Source of the DNA: an uncultured Bacteroidales bacterium
GTDB taxonomy: Bacteria > Bacteroidota > Bacteroidia > Bacteroidales > P3
Assembly: GCA_947176875.1 (NCBI GenBank)
Contig: CAMWSI010000071.1
Location: 1-5,487 of the forward strand
Direction of reading: 5' to 3'
Length of the DNA stretch: 5,487 nt
Shown: one piece after another, positions 1 to 5,487 of the stretch
How the letters are laid out: each line of letters opens with the position of its first letter
How positions within the stretch are numbered: position 1 is the first letter of the stretch
Position numbers and translations under genes: made by a program
Notes under the pieces: model-generated
The model's input: the letters and a program-made list of their open reading frames with translations, nothing else
Database searches by the model: none
What the model was told of the DNA's origin: nothing

Positions 1-828
1 CAGAATGCTTTGCGCGCCCTCGATGCTGTTGTCGTTCAATAAAGGCGAATCCATCGCCGCCATGATGGCCTCCTTGGCGCGGTTTTCGCCGTTGGCCCTG
101 CCCACGCCCATGAGCGCGACGCCGCTTTGGCTCATGACGGTATTGACATCGCGGAAATCGACGTTGATCATCGTATGCACCGTAATGATTTCGGATATGC
201 CTTTGGCCGCCGTACTCAATACGTCGTCGGCCTTGGCCAACGCATCCTTGAACGGCATCTTGCCGCCCATCGTACGCAGATTGTCGTTATTGATGACGAG
301 AATGGCATCCACGTACTTGCGCAATTCCTTGATGCCCTCCTGCGCCTGCTGCAAACGGCGGCGTCCCTCGAAAGAGAACGGCGTGGAAACGATGCCCACG
401 ACCAGAATCTCCTTCACGTCGTCGTCAAGTTCGATTTCCTTGGCCACGGCCGCCACCACCGGCGCGGCCCCCGTCCCGGTGCCGCCGCCCATACCGGCCG
501 TCACGAACAACATGTGGGTATTGTCGGAAATAATCTCCTTGATCTCCTCCTTTTTCTCCAACGCGGCTTGCTGGGCCACGGCCGGCACGTTGCCGGCGCC
601 GAGACCTTTCGTCCGTCCCAACTGCAATTTGACCGGCACAGGACTTTGCTGCAAAGCCTGCGCGTCGGTGTTGCATACGACAAAATTAACGCCTACGATG
701 CCTTGACGGTACATGTGATTGACCGCATTGCAACCGCCGCCGCCCACACCGATGACCTTGATGTAGGAATCGCTCTCTTTCGGCGCCACGAAAGAGAGGA
801 TGTCGTCGTAATTGTTCGTGTTCTCCAT
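1..828 (-). CDS. ftsZ: Cell division protein FtsZ, 3' end cut off by the window
   Basis: FtsZ is the tubulin-like GTPase that polymerises into the cytokinetic Z ring in the cytoplasm and recruits the divisome. The window holds the first 276 residues; the frame runs off the left edge with no stop, so the end of the activation domain, the linker and the FtsA-binding tail are missing. Seen directly: the glycine-rich nucleotide-binding start KVIGVGGGGCNAV (residues 24-36), NTDAQAL (53-59), GLGAGN (75-80), the tubulin signature AGMGGGTGTGAAPVV (111-125), FSFEGRRR (151-158) and the catalytic T7 loop NVDFRDVNTVM with N222, D224 and D227. The ATG at 828-826 is chosen because it starts 23 residues before the first core strand and has AGGA eight bases upstream. 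The loop before GLGAG is two residues shorter than in E. coli FtsZ, and the usual PEVG that follows reads PAVA. The gene lies 165 bases downstream of ftsA with its own candidate promoter and leader. Identity is secure. Confidence 0.98.
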   Translation of the reverse strand, partial: MENTNNYDDILSFVAPKESDSYIKVIGVGGGGCNAVNHMYRQGIVGVNFVVCNTDAQALQQSPVPVKLQLGRTKGLGAGNVPAVAQQAALEKKEEIKEIISDNTHMLFVTAGMGGGTGTGAAPVVAAVAKEIELDDDVKEILVVGIVSTPFSFEGRRRLQQAQEGIKELRKYVDAILVINNDNLRTMGGKMPFKDALAKADDVLSTAAKGISEIITVHTMINVDFRDVNTVMSQSGVALMGVGRANGENRAKEAIMAAMDSPLLNDNSIEGAQSIL

Positions 829-836
829 ATTTCTTT

Positions 837-840
837 TCCT
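837..840 (-). promoter_or_regulatory. Ribosome binding site of ftsZ
   Basis: On the minus strand AGGA sits eight bases before the ATG at 828, inside an A-rich stretch (AAGAAAAACAGGAAAAGAAAT). Shine-Dalgarno motifs are often weak or absent in Bacteroidota, so the A-richness may matter as much as the AGGA. The site supports the chosen ftsZ start. Confidence 0.55.
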
Positions 841-855
841 GTTTTTCTTATGCCC

Positions 856-891
856 GGCCGCGGCTCTTTCCCGTTTCCGGTTTCCGCGGCC
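856..891 (-). other. Stem-loop in the ftsZ leader
   Basis: On the minus strand GGCCGCGG (891-884) is perfectly complementary to CCGCGGCC (863-856), giving an 8-bp stem made only of G-C pairs around a 20-base loop. Inside the loop CCG-GAAA-CGG (880-871) can form a small second hairpin capped by a GNRA-type GAAA tetraloop. The structure ends 27 bases before the ftsZ ATG. No U-run follows it on either strand, so it is not a typical intrinsic terminator. A role in mRNA stability or in controlling ftsZ translation is inference; the complementarity itself is directly visible. Confidence 0.6.
866..886 (-). repeat. Three tandem heptamers in the ftsZ leader
   Basis: Reading the minus strand from 886 to 866 gives CGGAAAC, CGGAAAC and GGGAAAG, two identical 7-base units and a third differing at both ends. 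They fill the loop of the leader stem-loop and overlap the inner edge of one stem arm. They could be a protein-binding repeat or simply slippage in a GGAAA-rich stretch; the sequence alone does not decide. Confidence 0.55.
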
Positions 892-911
892 TACCGCTCC
901 TATGATAAAGA

Positions 912-919
912 CAAAATTA
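912..919 (-). promoter_or_regulatory. Candidate Bacteroidota-type -7 promoter element for ftsZ
   Basis: The minus strand reads TAATTTTG, an exact match to the TAnnTTTG -7 consensus recognised by the main sigma factor of Bacteroidota. It stands in an AT-rich island (GTTTAATTTTGTCTTTATC) within a GC-rich background. Transcription starting a few bases downstream would give an ftsZ leader of roughly 75-80 bases containing the stem-loop. I see no TTG/TTTG at the usual -33 distance; the nearest TTG lies 35 bases upstream, which is too far. The element may therefore be a weak promoter, or chance. Confidence 0.4.
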
Positions 920-993
920 AACTATTCCGAGCCTCCTTGGCACGCTCCCGTCCGCAACTTATACACCATGTATTGTTAAAAACGGAAACGCCG

Positions 994-2391
994 CTAAAGT
1001 TCCTCGTCGTCATCGACGTCTTTCATCCAATTCACCACCATTTCTTTGGTTTTCTGCGGCCAATCGAACAACTTGCGTTTCGGTCTGGCCGCTTTTTCCT
1101 CCGCTTGTCCGGCGGCGGCCGTCGCTTCCGCGGCAGCCTGGGCCGCCTGTTCCTCACGACGGGCGGCCTCCATTTCCGCCATACGCGCATCCCGTTCCGC
1201 CTGTTGCAACGCTTCTTCCTCCGCCAGTTCGGCTTCCCGGTGCAGACCGAACATGACCAGACCGATGGCGGTCGCAAAAATAGGATCGCTCAATTCGGCC
1301 GGCGAATCCTCGCTCAGATAACGCGTGGGAGCGCCGAGACGCGATTCCCGTCCGATGACGTAATCGGTCAGCTGCGGCAGGAATTTCATTTTGGCGCCGC
1401 CGCCCGTCAGCACCACGCCGCCGAGCATATTCTCGCAACCCGATTCCTCGATTTCCCACTGTACGGCCGCCAAAATCTCTTCCATACGCGCCTTGATGAT
1501 CTCGATGAGATTCTTGACGGAAATCTCGCGGGGCGCACGGCCGGTCACGCTGCTTGTAGTCACATACAGATTGTTGCTCTCGGCCGACGGCAATACCGCA
1601 CCGTATTGCACCTTAAGTTTCTCGGCCTGCAACGGCAACACCTTGCACGTGTCCTGAATATCGTCCGTAATGGCGTTGCCGGCAAACGCAATGACCCCCG
1701 TATGCCAAAGCACGCTGTCCTGAAAGACGGCGACATCGGTGGTGCCGCCGCCTATATCCACCAGCACGACTCCCGCCTGTTTCTCATCGTCGTTCAGAAC
1801 CGACATGGCCGACACCATCGGCTCCAACACGAAACCGGCCAGTTCCAGATTCGCTTTTTCCACGCTCCGCTGGATCAAATTAACCGCATTCTCCTGCGCC
1901 GTGACGATATGGTAGTTGGCTTCAATCGTCGTCCCCACCATGCCGACGATATCGTCTTCCGTCAGATTCTGGTGTCGGTCCAGCGTGAAAGTCTGCGGGA
2001 TGACATGGATGATACGCTCGCCCGGATTGGTCTGGCTGTTGAACATGGAACGCTGCAAATCGCGGATTTCCCTCTTGGTGATGACAGCCTCCGGATTGGC
2101 GCGAATGGAAGTACCGCGCTGACGGTAACTCTGGATATGTTGGCCGGCAATCCCGACATAGACGGAGCGGATATCCACGTCCGTGTTCTTCTCGGCTATC
2201 TCCACCGCTTCCCGGATGGCCTCCGAGGCTTTGACGATATTGATGACCGTACCGCGCTGCACGCCGAACGAAACGGTATGCCCGTAACCCAGAATCCTGA
2301 TTTTGTCGTTCTCGGATTTCTCGCCGACCATGGCCACGACTTTGGTCGTGCCGATGTCCAGGCCGACCACTATGTTTCCATCTGCTTTCAT
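994..2391 (-). CDS. ftsA: Cell division protein FtsA, actin-like membrane tether of the Z ring
   Basis: FtsA binds ATP, polymerises beneath the inner membrane and anchors FtsZ there through a C-terminal amphipathic helix. The 465-residue product shows the actin-fold motifs in order: phosphate-1 loop GLDIGTTK (10-17), an FtsA-specific 1C region (about 85-165, with GIAGQHIQSY and NYHIVTAQENAV), phosphate-2 loop VDIGGGTTDVAVF (211-223), adenosine loop VVLTGGGAKM (326-335) and the SDPIFATAIGLVMFG helix (368-382). After the fold come an Ala/Glu/Arg-rich, probably helical linker (about 384-435), a basic and amphipathic segment (KRKLFDW, then KEMVVNWMK; 438-457) that fits a membrane-targeting helix, and an acidic end DVDDDEEL. 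I chose the ATG at 2391: it puts the GLDIGTT motif ten residues in, as is normal, and follows an AT-rich leader. An in-frame ATG at 2430 would add 13 residues (MRRIAYKKINLRD) unlike the family start. The stop is TAG. It lies 85 bases after ftsQ and 165 before ftsZ. Confidence 0.97.
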   Translation of the reverse strand: MKADGNIVVGLDIGTTKVVAMVGEKSENDKIRILGYGHTVSFGVQRGTVINIVKASEAIREAVEIAEKNTDVDIRSVYVGIAGQHIQSYRQRGTSIRANPEAVITKREIRDLQRSMFNSQTNPGERIIHVIPQTFTLDRHQNLTEDDIVGMVGTTIEANYHIVTAQENAVNLIQRSVEKANLELAGFVLEPMVSAMSVLNDDEKQAGVVLVDIGGGTTDVAVFQDSVLWHTGVIAFAGNAITDDIQDTCKVLPLQAEKLKVQYGAVLPSAESNNLYVTTSSVTGRAPREISVKNLIEIIKARMEEILAAVQWEIEESGCENMLGGVVLTGGGAKMKFLPQLTDYVIGRESRLGAPTRYLSEDSPAELSDPIFATAIGLVMFGLHREAELAEEEALQQAERDARMAEMEAARREEQAAQAAAEATAAAGQAEEKAARPKRKLFDWPQKTKEMVVNWMKDVDDDEEL

Positions 2392-2421
2392 ATCTCGTAA
2401 ATTTATTTTCTTATAAGCAAT
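2392..2421 (-). promoter_or_regulatory. AT-rich leader directly upstream of ftsA
   Basis: These 30 bases before the ftsA ATG contain only six G or C, against a strongly GC-rich surrounding. The minus strand includes GCTTATAAGAAAATAAATTT and TAAATTTA, which resembles the Bacteroidota -7 box TAnnTTTG but lacks its final G and lies too close to the start codon to serve the 2391 start. There is no Shine-Dalgarno motif. The stretch most likely keeps the initiation region unstructured, the common Bacteroidota way of marking a start, and it supports 2391 over 2430 as the start. The rest of the gap, 2422-2476, is GC-rich (it holds GCGGCCGC) and shows nothing else I can name. Confidence 0.4.
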
Positions 2422-2476
2422 CCGCCTCATGCGACCGCCGCGGCCGCACGTCTCCGGAACGGCGCCATGCCATCCG

Positions 2477-3211
2477 CTAACGGCGCACGGCCACTATCTG
2501 TCCCTTGTATTTCATATTCAACACGGCATAACGTTCCCAACCGCTTTGCGCCATACCATTCCGGTAAAACAGCACCGTATTCGCCAACTTCTCCTCCATG
2601 CGGTCGAACGTACCGAGCAGGATACGCTGGGAACCCACTTTCGGTATCAACTCGAATTCCTGCCGCCGGTTCAGGTGCATCTGGTCTATCATCGCGTCGA
2701 GCAGACTGTCGCGCCGCAACATTTTTTCCAAGGCGAACGCCTGTGCCAGACGCTCTTCCGTAGCCGAACCCTCCATCGTGCAGACACGCAGGCGGCACGG
2801 ATAGGCCGTATTGACCGGCAACCGCCGTCCGGTTTCGTCCAGATAGAACGCATCGGGCGCATAGACGCGCAGGAAAGGCTCGCGCTGACGCACATCCATA
2901 TGCAACCTGGCGTCGGTCGTGAAATAGACCTGCGCCTCCGCCACGTACGGATTCTCGCCCAACACATGTTCTATAAGCGACGGATTGAGTTCCGCGACCT
3001 TGCCTTCTTTCCAACGCACCGACTTGTCGAGCCATTTTTCTATGTCGCGTTCCTGTAGATAAACGCCGCCGGTGCGACCGACACGGATTTCGTAACCGCC
3101 GCACGTGGTGGCCAGCCGTTGCCGCTCGGCGAAACGGACGAGCCAGAACAGCAGGACGACCGAGCCTATGCCCAATGTCCACAATACGGTTTTCCTGATT
3201 CGTCTTTTCAT
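2477..3211 (-). CDS. ftsQ: Cell division protein FtsQ (DivIB/FtsQ family)
   Basis: FtsQ is a single-pass inner-membrane divisome protein whose periplasmic domains connect the cytoplasmic ring to the septal wall synthesis machinery. The 244-residue product has a short basic cytoplasmic start (MKRRIRK), one hydrophobic segment (about residues 8-26, VLWTLGIGSVVLLFWLV), then a periplasmic part. Residues about 40-112 have the length and pattern of a POTRA domain (YEIRVGRTGGVYL through VYFTTDARLHMDV) and end in QREPFLRVY. The rest is the beta domain, with FYLDETGRRLPV (122-133) and the Bacteroidota-typical blocks EFELIPKVGSQRILLG (185-200) and GWERYAVLNMKYKGQIV (224-240). The ATG at 3211 is 17 bases after the murC stop, and the signal anchor begins at once, so this start is firm although no clear Shine-Dalgarno motif precedes it. 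The stop is TAG. A second long frame over the same bases on the same strand is Arg-rich and has no family pattern. Confidence 0.93.
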   Translation of the reverse strand: MKRRIRKTVLWTLGIGSVVLLFWLVRFAERQRLATTCGGYEIRVGRTGGVYLQERDIEKWLDKSVRWKEGKVAELNPSLIEHVLGENPYVAEAQVYFTTDARLHMDVRQREPFLRVYAPDAFYLDETGRRLPVNTAYPCRLRVCTMEGSATEERLAQAFALEKMLRRDSLLDAMIDQMHLNRRQEFELIPKVGSQRILLGTFDRMEEKLANTVLFYRNGMAQSGWERYAVLNMKYKGQIVAVRR

Positions 3212-3228
3212 CGGTCTCTATCGGGCGT

Positions 3229-4620
3229 TTATGCGTTATTCTTCTCGTAGTGCCGGCGCAACGGTTCCACCAACGTATCGATGTTACCGGCGCCCATCGT
3301 CACCAATACCGGCATGGGCGGCAAGCCCGTCAGCAACCCGAAGGCATCCGCCAGCGAAGCGTAACGCACCGGCCGCCCCTCTATCAAGTCGCCTATACTG
3401 CGGGAAGTGACGCCCGGTATCGGCCGCTCGCGCGCCGGATAGATGTCGAGCAACACGATTTCGTCGGCCAGCCGCAGGCTCTGCGCGAACGCGTCGGCCA
3501 AATCTCGGGTGCGGCTGTACAGGTGCGGCTGAAAGGCCACCCGCATGGGCCGCCGCGGGTAGAGTTCGCGGAGCGCGCGCAGACAGACGGCGATTTCGTC
3601 CGGATGATGGGCGTAGTCGTCCACATACAGGCCGGTTTCGCTACGGTACTGTATGTCGAAGCGACGCTTGACGCCGCGAAATCCCGGCAGCAATCGCCGG
3701 ATGTCTTCGGCCGAAAGGCCGGCCGCCAGCGCGGCCGTGATGGCGGCGAGCGCGTTCTCCACATTGTGGCGGCCCGGATAGGTCAGCCTCAAATCGTTTA
3801 TTTCCCTATCGGGACTGACATAGTCGAAACGGTATGCCCCCTCTTCGACACGCAGACCGCGCGCATACACCTGCGCGGCGGCCGTCGCCTCCAACCCGTA
3901 GGTCCGATAAACCGGCACGTCCGGCACGTAAGGCCGCCAGACGTCCTTGATGATGACCCCGCCCCGTTCCAAATCGGTCTGCCGCATAAAATCGGCGTAA
4001 GCCGCCCGCATGTTTCCGACCGTGCCGTAAATGTCGAGATGATCGGCGTCCATGGCCGTGACGATGCTGTAACGCGGATGCAACTGCAAAAAGGAGCGGT
4101 CGTACTCGTCGGCCTCGGCCACGGCCCATTCCGCCCCCGGCGTATGGAGGAAATTGCTGTCGTAGTTCTTGGCCACACCGCCTAAAAAGGCGCAACAGCC
4201 GCAGGTTTCATGCAGCAGATAGGCCAAGAGCGCGGAAGTCGTCGTTTTGCCGTGCGAACCGGCCACAGCCAGCGTTTTATACGGCCGCGTACAGGCACCC
4301 AACACTTCCGCCCGCTTGCAGACCGGCACGCCCAAGCCGCGCAATACCGTCCACTCGCGGTGGTCGGCCGGAACGGCCGGCGTATAAATGACCAGTTGCG
4401 TATCGGACGGCACAAGTTCCGGCGATTCCGTATAATGGATTTGCGCGCCGGCCTCGGCCAGACGGCGGCACAGATCGGTCTCAACCCGGTCGTAGCCGCA
4501 GACCCGCTTGCCTTCGTGCAGACAATACAACGCCAAGGCGCTCATGCCGATGCCGCCTATCCCCAGAAAATAAATCCGGTCGTACCGCCTTATATCCAAA
4601 TCCGCCGCCCGCATCTTCAT
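3229..4620 (-). CDS. murC: UDP-N-acetylmuramate--L-alanine ligase MurC
   Basis: MurC (EC 6.3.2.8) is the cytoplasmic, ATP-dependent Mur ligase that joins L-alanine to UDP-MurNAc, the first step of stem-peptide assembly. The 463-residue product is of normal length and has all three Mur ligase domains. The N-terminal UDP-binding fold has the MurC-type glycine loop FLGIGGIGMSALA (18-30). The ATPase domain has the P-loop AGSHGKTTT (120-128), EADEYDRSF (169-177), MDADHLDIYG (190-199) and PGRHNVENALAA (282-293). The C-terminal domain has GVKRRFD (316-322), DDYAHHPDEI (334-343), FQPHLYSRTRDL (363-374) and GAGNIDTL (443-450). An unusual CGCC run lies at 140-143. The start is uncertain by two codons: ATG at 4620 has GGAAGA directly against it, while ATG at 4614 has the same GGAAGA six bases upstream, a better Shine-Dalgarno distance. 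It follows murG after 8 bases and precedes ftsQ by 17, so these three are very likely co-transcribed. In the same frame, open sequence continues upstream inside murG but does not look like protein. Confidence 0.98.
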   Translation of the reverse strand: MKMRAADLDIRRYDRIYFLGIGGIGMSALALYCLHEGKRVCGYDRVETDLCRRLAEAGAQIHYTESPELVPSDTQLVIYTPAVPADHREWTVLRGLGVPVCKRAEVLGACTRPYKTLAVAGSHGKTTTSALLAYLLHETCGCCAFLGGVAKNYDSNFLHTPGAEWAVAEADEYDRSFLQLHPRYSIVTAMDADHLDIYGTVGNMRAAYADFMRQTDLERGGVIIKDVWRPYVPDVPVYRTYGLEATAAAQVYARGLRVEEGAYRFDYVSPDREINDLRLTYPGRHNVENALAAITAALAAGLSAEDIRRLLPGFRGVKRRFDIQYRSETGLYVDDYAHHPDEIAVCLRALRELYPRRPMRVAFQPHLYSRTRDLADAFAQSLRLADEIVLLDIYPARERPIPGVTSRSIGDLIEGRPVRYASLADAFGLLTGLPPMPVLVTMGAGNIDTLVEPLRRHYEKNNA

Positions 4621-4626
4621 TCTTCC
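4621..4626 (-). promoter_or_regulatory. Shine-Dalgarno-like GGAAGA before murC
   Basis: The minus strand reads GGAAGA-ATG-AAG-ATG. The purine-rich motif abuts the ATG at 4620 and sits six bases before the ATG at 4614. By spacing it favours 4614, whereas the first ATG would need an unusually short distance. The two choices differ only by the residues MK. Confidence 0.45.
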
Positions 4627-4628
4627 GA

Positions 4629-5487
4629 TTATTCCGTTGTCTTCGCATTTGGCCTGCCCGCCCCGGCGGCCGCCTCGTCGGCGATACGGAACACCCATTT
4701 GGCGATGTCCTGCGCCGAAGTCGTCTTGCCCAAACGGGAAATATTCTCGGCCATCAGCTCTTTGCGGCGGCCGTTCCGCAACAGATCCACGACCGTCTCG
4801 CCCAGTTTGTCGTAAACCTTGTGATCCGGCAACAGTATAGCGGCATTGCGCGCGCTGAGGGCCATGGCGTTCTTGGTCTGATGGTCTTCGGCCACATTGG
4901 GCGAAGGCACGAGGATGACCGGTTTGCCGACGACACAAAGTTCCGATATGGCGATGGCGCCGGCGCGCGAAACCACGATGTCGGCCATAGCGTAGGCCCA
5001 ATCCATATTCTTGATGAAATCGCGCAACACCAGCCCCGGACGTTCCGGCATCGCGGCCTGCACCTGTTTGTAATAATAGCCGCCCGTCTGCCACAGCACC
5101 TGACAGCCCGCCGCCAAGATTTCATCCACATGGCGTATCATGCCGCGGTTGATCGAGCCAGCCCCCAGACTGCCGCCCACAACCAACAGGACGGGCCTGT
5201 CGGGCGACAGGCCGAAATGTTCGAAAGCCGCCGTGCGCTTCGCCTGCAAATCGGTAATATCCTGCCGTATCGGGTTGCCGGTCAGCAATATCTTTTCTTT
5301 CGGAAAAAACTGCTCCAAGCCTTCGTAATCCACACAGATCTTCTGTGCTTTCTTGGCCAAAAGCCGGTTGGTCAGCCCCGGATAGGAATTCTGCTCCTGT
5401 ATCAGATACGGAATACTGAGCCGACCCGCCATAAACAACGTGGCGACGATCCCATAACCGCCTACACCCACGACGACATCGGGGGCA
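4629..5487 (-). CDS. murG: Undecaprenyl-PP-MurNAc-pentapeptide-UDPGlcNAc GlcNAc transferase MurG, 5' end cut off by the window
   Basis: MurG (EC 2.4.1.227) is the membrane-associated GT-B glycosyltransferase that moves GlcNAc from UDP-GlcNAc to lipid I, making lipid II on the cytoplasmic face. The window carries the last 285 residues; by family length about 80 N-terminal residues, including the first glycine loop, lie beyond the right edge, and the true start is not visible. Counting from the first complete codon (5486-5484), the visible motifs are DVVVGVGGY (3-11), QEQNSYPGLTNRLLAKKA (30-47), GNPIRQD (70-76), the C-domain glycine loop VVGGSLGAGSINR (102-114), and the donor-binding region SRAGAIAISE (173-182, where E182 matches the uridine/GlcNAc-site glutamate E269 of E. 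coli) through SPNVAEDHQTKNAMAL (195-210). The second glycine loop is odd: the usual GGY-x-SGP reads GGYGIVA (see findings). The gene ends in TAA 8 bases before murC, which suggests translational linkage. Confidence 0.97.
   Translation of the reverse strand, partial: APDVVVGVGGYGIVATLFMAGRLSIPYLIQEQNSYPGLTNRLLAKKAQKICVDYEGLEQFFPKEKILLTGNPIRQDITDLQAKRTAAFEHFGLSPDRPVLLVVGGSLGAGSINRGMIRHVDEILAAGCQVLWQTGGYYYKQVQAAMPERPGLVLRDFIKNMDWAYAMADIVVSRAGAIAISELCVVGKPVILVPSPNVAEDHQTKNAMALSARNAAILLPDHKVYDKLGETVVDLLRNGRRKELMAENISRLGKTTSAQDIAKWVFRIADEAAAGAGRPNAKTTE

Noticed and set aside
856..891. Reading the ftsA-ftsZ hairpin as an intrinsic terminator of ftsA
   Set aside because: The stem is GC-rich but is followed by GGGCATAAGAAAA on the minus strand and TACCGCTCC on the plus strand, with no T-run on either side.
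922..969. A 15-codon mini-frame (MVYKLRTGACQGGSE) on the minus strand between ftsA and ftsZ
   Set aside because: No ribosome binding site precedes it, its length is easily reached by chance, and it lies upstream of the candidate ftsZ promoter. Nothing supports translation.
127..2400. A 757-codon open frame on the plus strand, antisense to ftsZ and ftsA and crossing the gap between them
   Set aside because: It is rich in His, Arg and Asp, shows no domain or family motif, and is opposite two unmistakable conserved genes. GC-biased third positions on the minus strand remove stop codons from one antisense frame. The length is striking but this explains it.
2436..2443. GCGGCCGC palindrome in the ftsQ-ftsA gap as a regulatory operator
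   Set aside because: It is a single short GC palindrome in GC-rich DNA with no second copy or loop structure nearby, so chance explains it.
2427..3182. A 251-codon same-strand open frame overlapping ftsQ
   Set aside because: Composition is Arg/Ala/Gly-rich without the FtsQ motifs, whereas the frame at 2477-3211 has the signal anchor and the conserved FtsQ blocks.
3250..4185. A 311-codon plus-strand open frame antisense to murC
   Set aside because: Arg/His/Gln-rich with no recognisable motif, and entirely opposite the conserved murC sequence; a shadow frame.
4621..5094. In-frame open sequence upstream of murC that would add 158 residues to MurC inside murG
   Set aside because: The extra part is Arg/Gly-rich and unlike any Mur ligase, and it overlaps conserved murG coding sequence in another frame. 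The MurC fold begins normally after the ATG at 4620.

Overview
This window is part of the division and cell wall (dcw) cluster of a bacterium, almost certainly a member of the Bacteroidota. All five genes lie on the minus strand and are transcribed from high to low coordinates: murG (cut at its 5' end by the window edge), murC, ftsQ, ftsA and ftsZ (cut at its 3' end by the window edge). The assignment to Bacteroidota rests on the gene order, with murC directly followed by ftsQ and no ddl between them. It also rests on protein signatures: the MurG donor-site segment SPNVAEDHQTKNAMAL, the FtsQ C-terminal blocks EFELIPKVG and GWERYAVLNMKYK, and the FtsA segments around TGGGAKMKFL. The coding DNA is GC-rich with mostly G or C at third positions, which would suit a high-GC Bacteroidales lineage such as an Alistipes-like genome. 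That genus-level guess is weak.

Layout by coordinate: 1-828 ftsZ (276 N-terminal residues); 829-993 a 165-base gap holding a candidate promoter and a structured ftsZ leader; 994-2391 ftsA; 2392-2476 an 85-base gap, AT-rich next to ftsA; 2477-3211 ftsQ; 3212-3228 a 17-base gap; 3229-4620 murC; 4621-4628 an 8-base gap; 4629-5487 murG (285 C-terminal residues). No stretch longer than 165 bases lacks a gene. The genes on the 5' side are packed like an operon, and the spacing widens towards ftsA and ftsZ.

The genes work together as follows. MurC starts the cytoplasmic synthesis of the peptidoglycan stem peptide by adding L-Ala to UDP-MurNAc. MurG finishes lipid II by adding GlcNAc to lipid I at the inner face of the membrane. 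FtsZ forms the cytokinetic ring, FtsA tethers it to the membrane, and FtsQ is the single-pass divisome protein that links the ring to septal wall synthesis.

I found no undescribed system. The points most worth a second look are a nested hairpin with heptamer repeats in the ftsZ leader, a MurG glycine-rich loop whose sequence looks like a short compensated frameshift, a shortened loop with unusual residues in FtsZ, and the long Ala/Glu-rich linker and acidic tail of FtsA. The numerous other open frames, including a 757-codon one antisense to ftsA and ftsZ, look like shadows of the real genes.
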